Source of the DNA: Armatimonadota bacterium
GTDB lineage: Bacteria > Armatimonadota > UBA5829
Direction of reading: 5' to 3'
DNA length: 6,419 nucleotides
Assembly (NCBI GenBank): GCA_026415535.1
Contig: JAOAGX010000128.1
Span: 1 to 6,419 of the forward strand
In this document: in pieces, positions 1 to 5,788 of the stretch
How positions within the stretch are numbered: position 1 is the stretch's first letter
Layout: every line of letters starts with the position of its first letter
Made by a program: the position numbers and the translations under genes
The notes under the pieces: model-generated
The model's input: the letters and a program-made list of their open reading frames with translations, nothing else
Told to the model about the DNA's origin: nothing
Database searches by the model: none

Positions 1-742
1 GAATAGCTCAGCATTACAACGCCTCTTCGAAGAATCATTTGGCGAGACGACTAACATTCATACCGTCTACCGTGGAGTGAATCTTTCATATTTCTCACCG
101 ACAGGAGAGCGGTCCTCCTTGGCGAACAGCAAGGAAGGTGTCACGTTTCTCTACATGGGAGGCTTTCCGACCTTTTCTACCAACGATGTTAAGGGTGGAC
201 TTGTCTTACTGAAGGCATGGGCTAATTATGAATCGGAGTTTCATTTGGCATCCGCATCGCTCATCATCGGCGGCCCTGGGTGTGAGCGGCGCGAATTATG
301 CAAGTGGCGAAAGTCGCTAAATTTCCCAGAGTCTGTACGTATCGTCGGCCAAGTTGCCGCAGATGAAATGCCGAAACTTTTACGCTCCGTTGATTGTGTG
401 TTAGTGCCAAGTACTAGCGAGGGTTTGCCTAATCTCCTCATGGAAGCCGCCGCATGTGGAAAACCCGCAATTGGAACTACGGTCGGTGGAATTCCGGAGG
501 TCATTATCGACAACTTGACTGGCTGGTTGATCCCTCCCGGTGACCCAGATGCCCTTGGACATTCCATGCTTTCAGTCGCGAGGAATCCCGACCAACTGGA
601 GCGTATGGGTTTTGAAGCACGCAAGAACGCCGAGATGCGGTTCGACGCCTCGCAATATCCTGAAGCACTGATGAATTTGTATTCCGTGGTGATTGACAAT
701 TTTAACGAAGCGAATGGGCGACGCGCTCCAACACTTGCATGA
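1..742 (+). CDS. Glycosyltransferase family 4 (GT-B fold), C-terminal part; 5' truncated by window edge
   Basis: Transfers a sugar from a nucleotide-sugar donor to a growing glycan, probably lipid-linked, in the cytoplasm at the inner membrane. The frame is open from base 2 to the stop at 740-742 (246 visible codons) and must begin upstream. The GTG at 77 is not the start: it sits inside the conserved inter-domain motif TVYRGVNLSYFSP, which in GT4 enzymes lies mid-protein, and coding-like sequence precedes it. The visible part is the donor-binding Rossmann domain. A beta strand FLYMGG is followed by DVKGG (the usual R/K-K-G phosphate-binding region), then LIIGGPG. The EX7E motif EGLPNLLME follows, with its two Glu codons at 419-421 and 443-445, and then GKPAIGTTVGGIPEVI and the usual GWLIPPGDPDAL. 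Donor and acceptor cannot be told. It is separated from the next gene by 179 bases, so it may end a transcription unit. Confidence 0.95.
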   Translation, partial: NSSALQRLFEESFGETTNIHTVYRGVNLSYFSPTGERSSLANSKEGVTFLYMGGFPTFSTNDVKGGLVLLKAWANYESEFHLASASLIIGGPGCERRELCKWRKSLNFPESVRIVGQVAADEMPKLLRSVDCVLVPSTSEGLPNLLMEAAACGKPAIGTTVGGIPEVIIDNLTGWLIPPGDPDALGHSMLSVARNPDQLERMGFEARKNAEMRFDASQYPEALMNLYSVVIDNFNEANGRRAPTLA

Positions 743-803
743 GTATTCCTCGGGCAGACGCCGTCCCCATCATAGGGGATGTATTGAAAATGCCCCTACA
801 TTT

Positions 804-840
804 GAACATCCGTAATGAATCAAACACGGATGGGATGTTC
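804..840. repeat. 8-bp perfect inverted repeat with alternative inner pairing
   Basis: GAACATCC at 804-811 and GGATGTTC at 833-840 are exact reverse complements separated by 21 bases. Within them, ATCCGT (808-813) and ACGGAT (826-831) form a second, mutually exclusive 6-bp pairing. The dyad could be an operator half-site pair or an RNA hairpin; the sequence alone cannot decide. Confidence 0.4.
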
Positions 841-875
841 CTCCTGTGCTATGCATTCGACTGATCTTTACGGCT

Positions 876-898
876 CGACATCGTTCGTTTTGATGTCG
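876..898 (+). promoter_or_regulatory. 7-bp hairpin just upstream of the GTG start of the second glycosyltransferase
   Basis: CGACATC (876-882) and GATGTCG (892-898) are exact reverse complements around a 9-base loop, ending 23 bases before the GTG at 922. The following bases include a short T-containing stretch but no uninterrupted T-tract. It might be a weak terminator or attenuator, or a leader hairpin affecting translation. The role is inferred only from its position. Confidence 0.3.
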
Positions 899-921
899 TT
901 GGTTTTCACCCGAACTTAATC

Positions 922-2157
922 GTGCCACATATCTGCCACATCACGACGGCTCATCCACCCAAGGACACCAGGATTTTTCGTCGCGAGTGTGTGTCCCTCG
1001 CGAATTCTGGCTTCAGCGTAACCTTGGTCGCGCGGCATGAAACCGAATGTTACGAAAATGGTGTACATTGCCTACCATTTGGACAAACAAGCGAAAATCG
1101 ATTCCGTAGAATTCTCTTCGACACACGTCGAGCTGCAGCGACCGCGCTCGCGCTTCGAGCCGACCTGTACCACTTCCATGACCCAGAATTGCTCCCGGCG
1201 ATGCGGGATTTGAGTAGAAAAACCTCTTCACCCGTCGTTTGGGATGTCCATGAGTACTATTTCCAATCGATCGCGTTCAATAATTCGCTGCGATGGCGCC
1301 CCTTGAGTGGTTGTGCGGCGAAAGCGTTTAATTTTCTCGAACTTGACAGTTGCCGGAGACGATTCGCGGGTGTCGTCGTGATCTCAGAGACCATGGCCCA
1401 GCGATATCGGACTTGTGGAACTCCCATTGCCGTCGTCGGGAACTATCCCGATTTAAGTCAATTCCCGCAGCCGACAGTTTCGAGGTCTGAGCGACCACTC
1501 CTTGTCAGCATCGGAGCCCAATATGGTCCGAAAGGCGCTTACCAGATCGCTGACGCCTACCAGCTCATACGGAAAACAATCGACTGTGATCTGGCCTTTT
1601 GGGGCACATTTCATCCGCCGGAGCTGAAAGGGGAACTGAAACAACGGATTTGCTCTCAGGAAAGCAATCAGCACGCTGTCGACATAGAGGGACCGATTCC
1701 TTGGACGAGATTAATGGCCGACTTACTTCCGAGGGCATGGCTTGGCTTCGTCCTGTTCGACACCACCAATCCGAACTATCGACTCGGTTTGCCGAACCGG
1801 CTCTTCGAGATGTGGGCCGCGGGAGTTCCCACAGTCGTCACCGATCAGACCGAGGTTGCAAGACTTGTGCGTCAACATGATGCTGGCATCGTCGTGCCGG
1901 ATAACGATCCCAAAACCCTCGCCGCCAACGTCATACCTCTCCTGAACGACTATCCGCGTTTGATCTCTCTCGGTGTTAACGCGCAAAGAGCGGTTCGCCG
2001 AATTTACAATTGGACACCGGCATTTGAAAACCTACTTTCCCTTTATCGCACTCTCGCGATTTCTCCCTGCAACCGAGAACCGCAGCATTCTCACAATGAA
2101 ATGAATCACCATGCGCAACAGAATCACGCAGGATATTCAGATACGGCCCTTCGGTGA
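922..2157 (+). CDS. Glycosyltransferase family 4 (GT-B fold)
   Basis: A full-length cytoplasmic glycosyltransferase of 411 residues for surface-glycan assembly. The start is GTG at 922: the product opens MPHICHITTAHPPKDTRIF, the typical N-terminus of this GT4 branch, and upstream codons in frame back to the stop at 862 offer no better start. There is no clear Shine-Dalgarno. The N-domain includes the DLYHFHDPELLP motif (residues 81-92) and VVWDVHEYY (105-113). The linker VVGNYPDL (171-178) leads to the donor domain, which starts RPLLVSIG (191-198). The nucleotide-sugar region is YRLGLPNRLFEMWAAGVP (286-303), with Glu296 in the place of the conserved acid of this branch. The fold should end near residue 378. 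The last 33 residues, rich in His, Asn and Gln, are a likely disordered tail, and its end overlaps the next gene by 47 bases. First gene of a four-gene unit; sugar specificity unknown. Confidence 0.95.
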   Translation: MPHICHITTAHPPKDTRIFRRECVSLANSGFSVTLVARHETECYENGVHCLPFGQTSENRFRRILFDTRRAAATALALRADLYHFHDPELLPAMRDLSRKTSSPVVWDVHEYYFQSIAFNNSLRWRPLSGCAAKAFNFLELDSCRRRFAGVVVISETMAQRYRTCGTPIAVVGNYPDLSQFPQPTVSRSERPLLVSIGAQYGPKGAYQIADAYQLIRKTIDCDLAFWGTFHPPELKGELKQRICSQESNQHAVDIEGPIPWTRLMADLLPRAWLGFVLFDTTNPNYRLGLPNRLFEMWAAGVPTVVTDQTEVARLVRQHDAGIVVPDNDPKTLAANVIPLLNDYPRLISLGVNAQRAVRRIYNWTPAFENLLSLYRTLAISPCNREPQHSHNEMNHHAQQNHAGYSDTALR

Positions 2158-2764
2158 TGCAGACATTCCGCACATTGCTCGACTCCATCTACGCGCATTT
2201 GTTGGATTTGCCAATGCCCGCCTAGGATTTGGTTATGCCTGCTCGATGCTTCGCTGGTTTCGGACACATCCCCATGGAATCGCCTTGGCCGCTTGGCTCC
2301 ATGATCAGGTCGTCGGTTATGTTGTCGGAGCACCGGTTGGCTACAACAGAGCGTTTCATCGAGATCTCTTTCTCCGTGGCTTCCTCAGCTTCCTGACCCA
2401 TCCCAAAGCGTGGTTCAGTCGAAAGGTGTACGCAGCGATTTTTCGCCGTGTACGATCCTTTTTTACGCGAACGACTCCGGCACCATCCGTCGCTTTGCCT
2501 GAACCTGCCTACTCACTCGTGAGCATTGCTGTCTCACCCGACGCGCGTGGCCTGGGGATCGGTCAGCGCCTTCTTGCGGAATTTGAGGCATACGCCCGCC
2601 ACCGCGATGCCCGTGCCATTCGTTTGACGACCCGACCTGACAACCTTCAGGCTCGGTCACTGTATGAACGCTGTGGCTGGCATTGCTCGAATATCGCGAG
2701 CACCTTGCAATATGTTCGTATTCTCGATGACCAATCATCGACACACGGTTCCTCACAGCCATGA
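2111..2764 (+). CDS. GNAT-family N-acetyltransferase (acyl-CoA dependent), probable glycan sugar acyltransferase
   Basis: A 217-residue GNAT protein expected to move an acetyl or other acyl group from CoA to an amine, most plausibly an amino sugar given the neighbours. The ATG at 2111 is the first after the in-frame stop at 2102-2104, and it gives the usual GNAT opening IQIRPFGDADIPHIARLH (residues 9-26). Motif A is present as RGLGIG (146-151) in a SIAVSPDARGLGIGQRLL context. The C-terminal signature is NLQARSLYERCGW (178-190), with Asn178 and Tyr185 where CoA-contacting residues usually sit. Residues about 80-130 form an Arg- and aromatic-rich insertion (FLRGFLSFLTHPKAWF and following) between the N-terminal strands and motif A; it could be a membrane-associating or acceptor-binding element. 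The gene is more G+C rich in its second half than the next gene. It overlaps the methyltransferase start by 4 bases, suggesting translational coupling. Confidence 0.9.
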   Translation: MRNRITQDIQIRPFGDADIPHIARLHLRAFVGFANARLGFGYACSMLRWFRTHPHGIALAAWLHDQVVGYVVGAPVGYNRAFHRDLFLRGFLSFLTHPKAWFSRKVYAAIFRRVRSFFTRTTPAPSVALPEPAYSLVSIAVSPDARGLGIGQRLLAEFEAYARHRDARAIRLTTRPDNLQARSLYERCGWHCSNIASTLQYVRILDDQSSTHGSSQP

Positions 2765-3402
2765 TTCGCTCTGAAAAGCCATCCTATGATGATGTCTCGA
2801 GATGCAAAGCCCTAATGTTAAAAAATGCAGAAAGGCATTTTTACAAAGACCGCCTATTTGTCCGCCTCATCACTCGCTATCTCCGAGATGGTCAAACGCT
2901 GGAAATCGGCGCTGGCGTTGGTCAGCTATCCCGCCTACTAACCGACATGGGTTTCGACGTAATAGCTACGGATATTCAGCCTTGGATGGTTGATTACATG
3001 CGCTCAATTGGGCTGAATGCGCAAATTGTTGATTGTCTTCGCATTGTCGAGACATTAAATCGACAATTCGTAAACATCCTCGCCCAGGGACCAAGTCCAT
3101 TTATTACATCCAATTTAAACACTGTGGCTGACGCGTATCGAGCAGTCTACGCTGCGTTGGACCATGGCGGTCGATTCATCTTCATCCTTCCCGTGTTTCG
3201 GGACCTTCAACAATTCAGCAGCATGGCCGATCATTGGACGATCATCAAGAAATCGGGCTTCGTTCCGGTAACTTGGTTCCGCCACCAGATATTGCCATCA
3301 CCGTACTACCGCCATATGCCGCAGTCAATACACAACCTTTTAGAGAGAAGTCTAGGATCGATTTTTGGTACTAGACATGTCGTTGTTCTCGAGCGTCCTT
3401 GA
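2761..3402 (+). CDS. Class I SAM-dependent methyltransferase
   Basis: A 213-residue Rossmann-fold methyltransferase. Motif I, TLEIGAGVGQLSRLL (residues 46-60), binds S-adenosylmethionine, and the acidic residue ending strand 2 is Asp71 in VIATDIQPWMVDYM. The GGRFIFILPVF segment (136-146) fits the strand 5 region. It has no signal peptide or membrane segment, so it is cytoplasmic. The ATG at 2761 overlaps the GNAT stop in an ATGA junction, and there is no separate Shine-Dalgarno, so translation probably depends on coupling. The acceptor cannot be read from the sequence. Inside a glycosyltransferase cassette the likely target is a sugar hydroxyl, amine or carboxyl of the glycan. It is shorter than classical sugar O-methyltransferases with extra domains, so a small-molecule or lipid-linked sugar substrate is plausible. 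Confidence is high for the family and low for the substrate. Confidence 0.88.
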   Translation: MIRSEKPSYDDVSRCKALMLKNAERHFYKDRLFVRLITRYLRDGQTLEIGAGVGQLSRLLTDMGFDVIATDIQPWMVDYMRSIGLNAQIVDCLRIVETLNRQFVNILAQGPSPFITSNLNTVADAYRAVYAALDHGGRFIFILPVFRDLQQFSSMADHWTIIKKSGFVPVTWFRHQILPSPYYRHMPQSIHNLLERSLGSIFGTRHVVVLERP

Positions 3403-3408
3403 TTTTAA

Positions 3409-4227
3409 ATGCGAGCTATCCGGGCTGTATATTGGCGGATTTATAATGACTTCCTCCGAAGGGATCGTATTCCCGAGTTGTTTGCCCTGATAGCACGCTT
3501 TATCGAATCTGGGTATCGGACGTGCCACGTCTCATACCTGCATCACCTTTGCCAAAATCTGTCTCAAACGTGCGGGCCGCGTCTCCTTGTATTGCGAATC
3601 GACGTTGACTCTGATCTTCGCACTTGTCGGCGAATGTGGGAAAGTCTATTACGCCTGCAATCAACAGCATCGTTCTACTTTCGTCTGAACACGGCAGACA
3701 CAGCACTAATGCGCGAAATCAACGCAACAAATTATGAGGTCGGTTATCATTATGAGGAGCTTTCCTCCCTTGGCAAGCAACTTGGAGTACGAACTGCTGG
3801 TTCATTGCGAACCTTGATTCCTCAAGCCCGCACGCTTTTCGCAGATAATTTGACTCGCCTTCGCGATCGTTCGAAGTTGTCTCTCACCTCCGCAGCGGCT
3901 CACGGTGATTGGCTCAACCGTCTACTGGGTGTATCAAATACCGAAGTGCTCGCAGACGAATCATTTCGATCTAGCTTAAATATAACATCTGAAGCGTATG
4001 ATCCCGTCTCGCCAATTGCAGTTTCAAAGCACATCGATCGCAGTTTACCCATGGCTTGGCAGCCGCTGGACCCAATGGCCGCGTTACGGGAAAACTCTCC
4101 TGTTGTGTACCTTACACTACACCCCCGCCAATGGGGTACGAATATCGGTGTGAACCTTAAGGAGAACTTTCTTCGCACGATTGAAGGCACCACCTACCGC
4201 CTCCGAACTTGGTTGATACCCAGTTAA
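3409..4227 (+). CDS. Divergent polysaccharide-deacetylase-like (NodB-type) protein
   Basis: A 272-residue protein that I read as a remote member of the polysaccharide deacetylase (carbohydrate esterase 4, NodB) superfamily. Supporting features are LVLRIDVDSD (residues 60-69), whose Asp65/Asp67 pair resembles the metal-binding Asp motif. ASFYFRLNTAD (87-97) matches the ATFFF strand that follows it in the family, and NYEVGYHYEE (108-117) matches the EIG-H-x-H-x region with His114. AAAHGDW (162-168) and YLTLHPRQW (234-242) supply the late histidines (His165, His238). The canonical HxxxH is not clear, because only one His is seen at 114, so metal binding or activity may be altered. There is no signal peptide, so it would act inside the cell on a precursor rather than on exported polymer. 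The ATG at 3409 is 6 bases after the methyltransferase stop, making it the last gene of the cassette. An N-deacetylase acting with the upstream GNAT would swap N-acyl groups; this pairing is inference. Confidence 0.68.
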   Translation: MRAIRAVYWRIYNDFLRRDRIPELFALIARFIESGYRTCHVSYLHHLCQNLSQTCGPRLLVLRIDVDSDLRTCRRMWESLLRLQSTASFYFRLNTADTALMREINATNYEVGYHYEELSSLGKQLGVRTAGSLRTLIPQARTLFADNLTRLRDRSKLSLTSAAAHGDWLNRLLGVSNTEVLADESFRSSLNITSEAYDPVSPIAVSKHIDRSLPMAWQPLDPMAALRENSPVVYLTLHPRQWGTNIGVNLKENFLRTIEGTTYRLRTWLIPS

Positions 4228-4258
4228 TTTTCTATTACAGCTCTCAGCCATTCTAGGA

Positions 4259-4288
4259 ATCCAGCGAAAGGCTTTCCGGGCACTGGAT
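4259..4288. repeat. Short inverted repeat after the deacetylase-like gene
   Basis: ATCCAG (4259-4264) is the reverse complement of CTGGAT (4283-4288), and the interior contains the near-palindrome GAAAGGCTTTC. It begins 31 bases after the stop of the last cassette gene. No T-tract follows, so termination is only weakly suggested. It could instead be part of the old insertion-sequence end. Confidence 0.2.
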
Positions 4289-4331
4289 CTGACGTCGGCC
4301 ACGACTGATAGCAAAAGACGAATCATGAAGA

Positions 4332-4500
4332 ATGTCTTATCCCAGCGAGCTGAGGGATACGAATTGGCAACAGATTGAGCAGCCACTCCCAAAATCCAAG
4401 CCGGACAATCGGTTTGTGGTGCAGTCGTGGAGAAATCGTCACCGTCGACGTCGGCAGCGCTCGTTAGAACTGTTTGCGGCACAGTGCGGCGGGCTATGGT
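4332..4500 (+). pseudogene. Remnant of an IS5-type (DUF4096) transposase N-terminus, frameshifted
   Basis: The ATG at 4332 opens MSYPSELRDTNWQQIEQPLP, which closely follows the well-known N-terminus of IS5-group transposases (MxYPSxLTDxQWxxIxPLLP), the DNA-binding-like DUF4096 region. After about 26 codons the likeness is lost in this frame, which runs to a stop near 4517 as Arg-rich nonsense. Patches resembling the next conserved parts appear in other frames: GEIV near 4430, then LVRTVCGTVRRAM near 4460-4500, comparable to the family's REIVNA...RTGCxWR. That pattern implies at least two indels. No DDE catalytic domain is visible downstream, so the element is dead and mostly deleted. I am fairly sure of the N-terminal match and less sure of the right boundary and of the downstream patches. 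Confidence 0.55.
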
Positions 4501-4995
4501 CCGCATTCGACTCTTGACCCTCGTTGTCGGGGCCCGCAACTTAATGGCAGCCGCTCGTAACAGCACAACGCCTCGCCCTTCGAACTGCAACAGCGGGCTT
4601 GAAGCAACCAGTGGTCTCCATTAGGCGTCTCTTGCAACCAAACCGTGAAGATCTCAAACGCGGTCAACTGCGATGCTGAGGTTCGGATAGGAATCCGACC
4701 CCCCGCGTTCAGCATGTGCCGCGAGACGTGGTGCGCTTCGATTTCACAGCAACGCATAACTAAACTGTGGGCTGACAATGAAACCCGATATGATCCGCGC
4801 CGCGGGCACGTTCCTTCATCTGGACATGCGGCGTCACATGCTTCCGGAAAAAAGGTAAATGAGCGGAAATGCTCGTGTTGCAGATCAGCGCACCGCACAC
4901 TTCCTGCAAACCAGTATGCCCATTTACCCGCGCCGGATTAGGTCACACGACCATAGTAAGACGCCTTTTCGTTCTTGCGACTTTCGCCTGATACC

Positions 4996-5024
4996 TTGAG
5001 TGCGTCATAAACAACACTTATAAC
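4996..5024 (+). promoter_or_regulatory. Predicted sigma70-type promoter for the FemAB/GNAT_6-like gene
   Basis: TTGAGT (4996-5001) and TATAAC (5019-5024) are separated by exactly 17 bases. They match the -35 consensus at 4 of 6 and the -10 consensus at 5 of 6 positions. Transcription would start near 5031, leaving a leader of about 40 bases before the ATG at 5072. The stretch is A+T rich compared with the sequence to its left. It is the best promoter-like pair I found in the window, though such pairs also occur by chance. Confidence 0.42.
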
Positions 5025-5071
5025 CAAATACGTTACCCTTTCCCTGGTCAGAAAGGCTCTAGCGAAAGCAT

Positions 5072-5788
5072 ATGTACAGACGCTTACAGCGACTGATCTC
5101 TATTTTGCGTGAGTTGCGACAGTTACCCAACGTATCTATTACCATGTGTGGAGATGCAGACTGTCGGCGCCATTACGGTTATTTTACTCGTTTTCATCGC
5201 CGACTCTTTATCGTCCGCAATAAATCCTGGGGTGTGGCTCTGTTGCAAATCCCCGACACATTCGATGAGTATCTCAAAGGCAAGGAAAAGCAGGCTTTGC
5301 GAACAAATCGAAATCACGCGATGAAAGACGGTTTTCGGTTCGATGTCTTTTCTCCTTCTGCATATGCAAAAGATATTCTCGAAATCAATCTGTCGTCTCC
5401 CCTTCGTCAAGGACTTCCGATGAATGAAGGCTATACAGACGAGCACAAAGTTTCCATTTGGATCCGCAGCCTGCCGCAGCTTTTCGGGGTCTTCAATCGT
5501 GAGGGAGCTCTTCGCGCTTATGCGAAGGTACCATTTTGTGGGGAAGTAGCTATTTTCGCTCGACTGCTTGGACATGCCGACGATCTTGAGAAGGGCATCA
5601 TGTATTTGATGATCAGCGAAATTGTACGTCAATGTATTGAGAGGAAACAACAGTGCGGTCAGCCGAAATGGCTGATGTACGACACAATGGTTGGAGGAGC
5701 AGTTGGCATTAGATACTTTAAGGAGCGCCTTGGCTTCAAACCTTACAGGGTGAAATGGCGGTGGTCAGAGGGCTGCTCTTGTTCATAG
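5072..5788 (+). CDS. FemAB/GNAT_6-like acyltransferase associated with exopolysaccharide loci
   Basis: A 238-residue cytoplasmic protein that I assign, with moderate confidence, to the FemAB-like GNAT_6 acyltransferases common in polysaccharide clusters. The evidence is FDEYLKGKEKQALRTNRNHA (residues 64-83), the basic helix typical of the group, and CGEVAIFARLLGHADD (156-171) followed by GIMYLMISEIV (175-185). The C-terminal signature is YDTMVGGAVGIRYFKERLGF (203-222), leading into KPYRVKWRW (223-231). By family analogy it would transfer an acyl or aminoacyl group to an amine of a sugar or peptide; the donor and acceptor are unknown. Larger FemAB proteins have about 330-350 residues and two complete GNAT-like lobes, so this is a short form. 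Shine-Dalgarno pairing is weak (GAAAG at 5064-5068, very close to the ATG). The gene stands alone, with 844 bases before it and 445 after, and probably uses the promoter at 4996-5024. Confidence 0.75.
   Translation: MYRRLQRLISILRELRQLPNVSITMCGDADCRRHYGYFTRFHRRLFIVRNKSWGVALLQIPDTFDEYLKGKEKQALRTNRNHAMKDGFRFDVFSPSAYAKDILEINLSSPLRQGLPMNEGYTDEHKVSIWIRSLPQLFGVFNREGALRAYAKVPFCGEVAIFARLLGHADDLEKGIMYLMISEIVRQCIERKQQCGQPKWLMYDTMVGGAVGIRYFKERLGFKPYRVKWRWSEGCSCS

Larger units (their letters stand above)
743..921. other. Intergenic leader with three inverted repeats
   Basis: The 179 bases between the first glycosyltransferase and the GTG of the next gene carry no credible ORF. They contain TCCCC (764-768) facing GGGGA (775-779), GAACATCC (804-811) facing GGATGTTC (833-840), and CGACATC (876-882) facing GATGTCG (892-898). 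The second repeat has a competing inner pair, ATCCGT (808-813) with ACGGAT (826-831). No T-tract follows any of them, so a classical intrinsic terminator is not supported. I found no convincing -35/-10 pair here. Whatever promoter or read-through signal drives the four-gene unit would have to lie in this stretch or upstream. Confidence 0.45.
4228..5071. other. 844-base stretch without an intact gene; insertion-sequence scar
   Basis: No complete gene is supported here. The left part holds an eroded transposase N-terminus (about 4332-4500). Several frames stay open for 60-160 codons on both strands (for example 4494-4898 minus and 4645-4941 plus). Their products have odd compositions (Cys-, His- and Arg-rich) and no recognisable motif, and I treat them as chance. 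The middle (about 4440-4500) is G+C rich, near 63% by hand count of one line. The last 100 bases become A+T rich and carry a promoter-like pair upstream of the next gene. The stretch looks like the remains of one or more insertions between two glycan gene blocks. Confidence 0.6.

Noticed and set aside
77..79. GTG at 77 as the start of the first glycosyltransferase
   Set aside because: The frame is open back to base 2 and the GTG lies inside the conserved mid-protein motif TVYRGVNLSYFSP, so it is an internal Val codon.
241..699. 152-codon minus-strand open frame opposite the first glycosyltransferase
   Set aside because: It lies antisense to a gene with clear GT4 motifs and has no motif of its own.
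764..779. TCCCC-ATCATA-GGGGA hairpin as the terminator of the first glycosyltransferase
   Set aside because: The stem is only 5 bp and no T-tract follows.
3306..3313. CTACCGCC, the reverse complement of the ops/JUMPstart core GGCGGTAG (also at 4194-4201)
   Set aside because: Both copies lie inside coding sequence and on the strand opposite to transcription, so they cannot act as an RfaH recruitment site here.
4683..4698. TCGGAT-AGGA-ATCCGA hairpin
   Set aside because: A 6-bp dyad with no T-tract, no neighbouring gene end and no partner copy; likely chance.
4494..4898. 134-codon minus-strand open frame in the gene-free stretch
   Set aside because: The product is Cys-, His- and Arg-rich with no motif, it lies over the IS scar, and no promoter or ribosome site was seen.
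4645..4941. 98-codon plus-strand open frame
   Set aside because: Cys- and His-rich product without recognisable motifs; the region is open in several frames, which is expected at this base composition.
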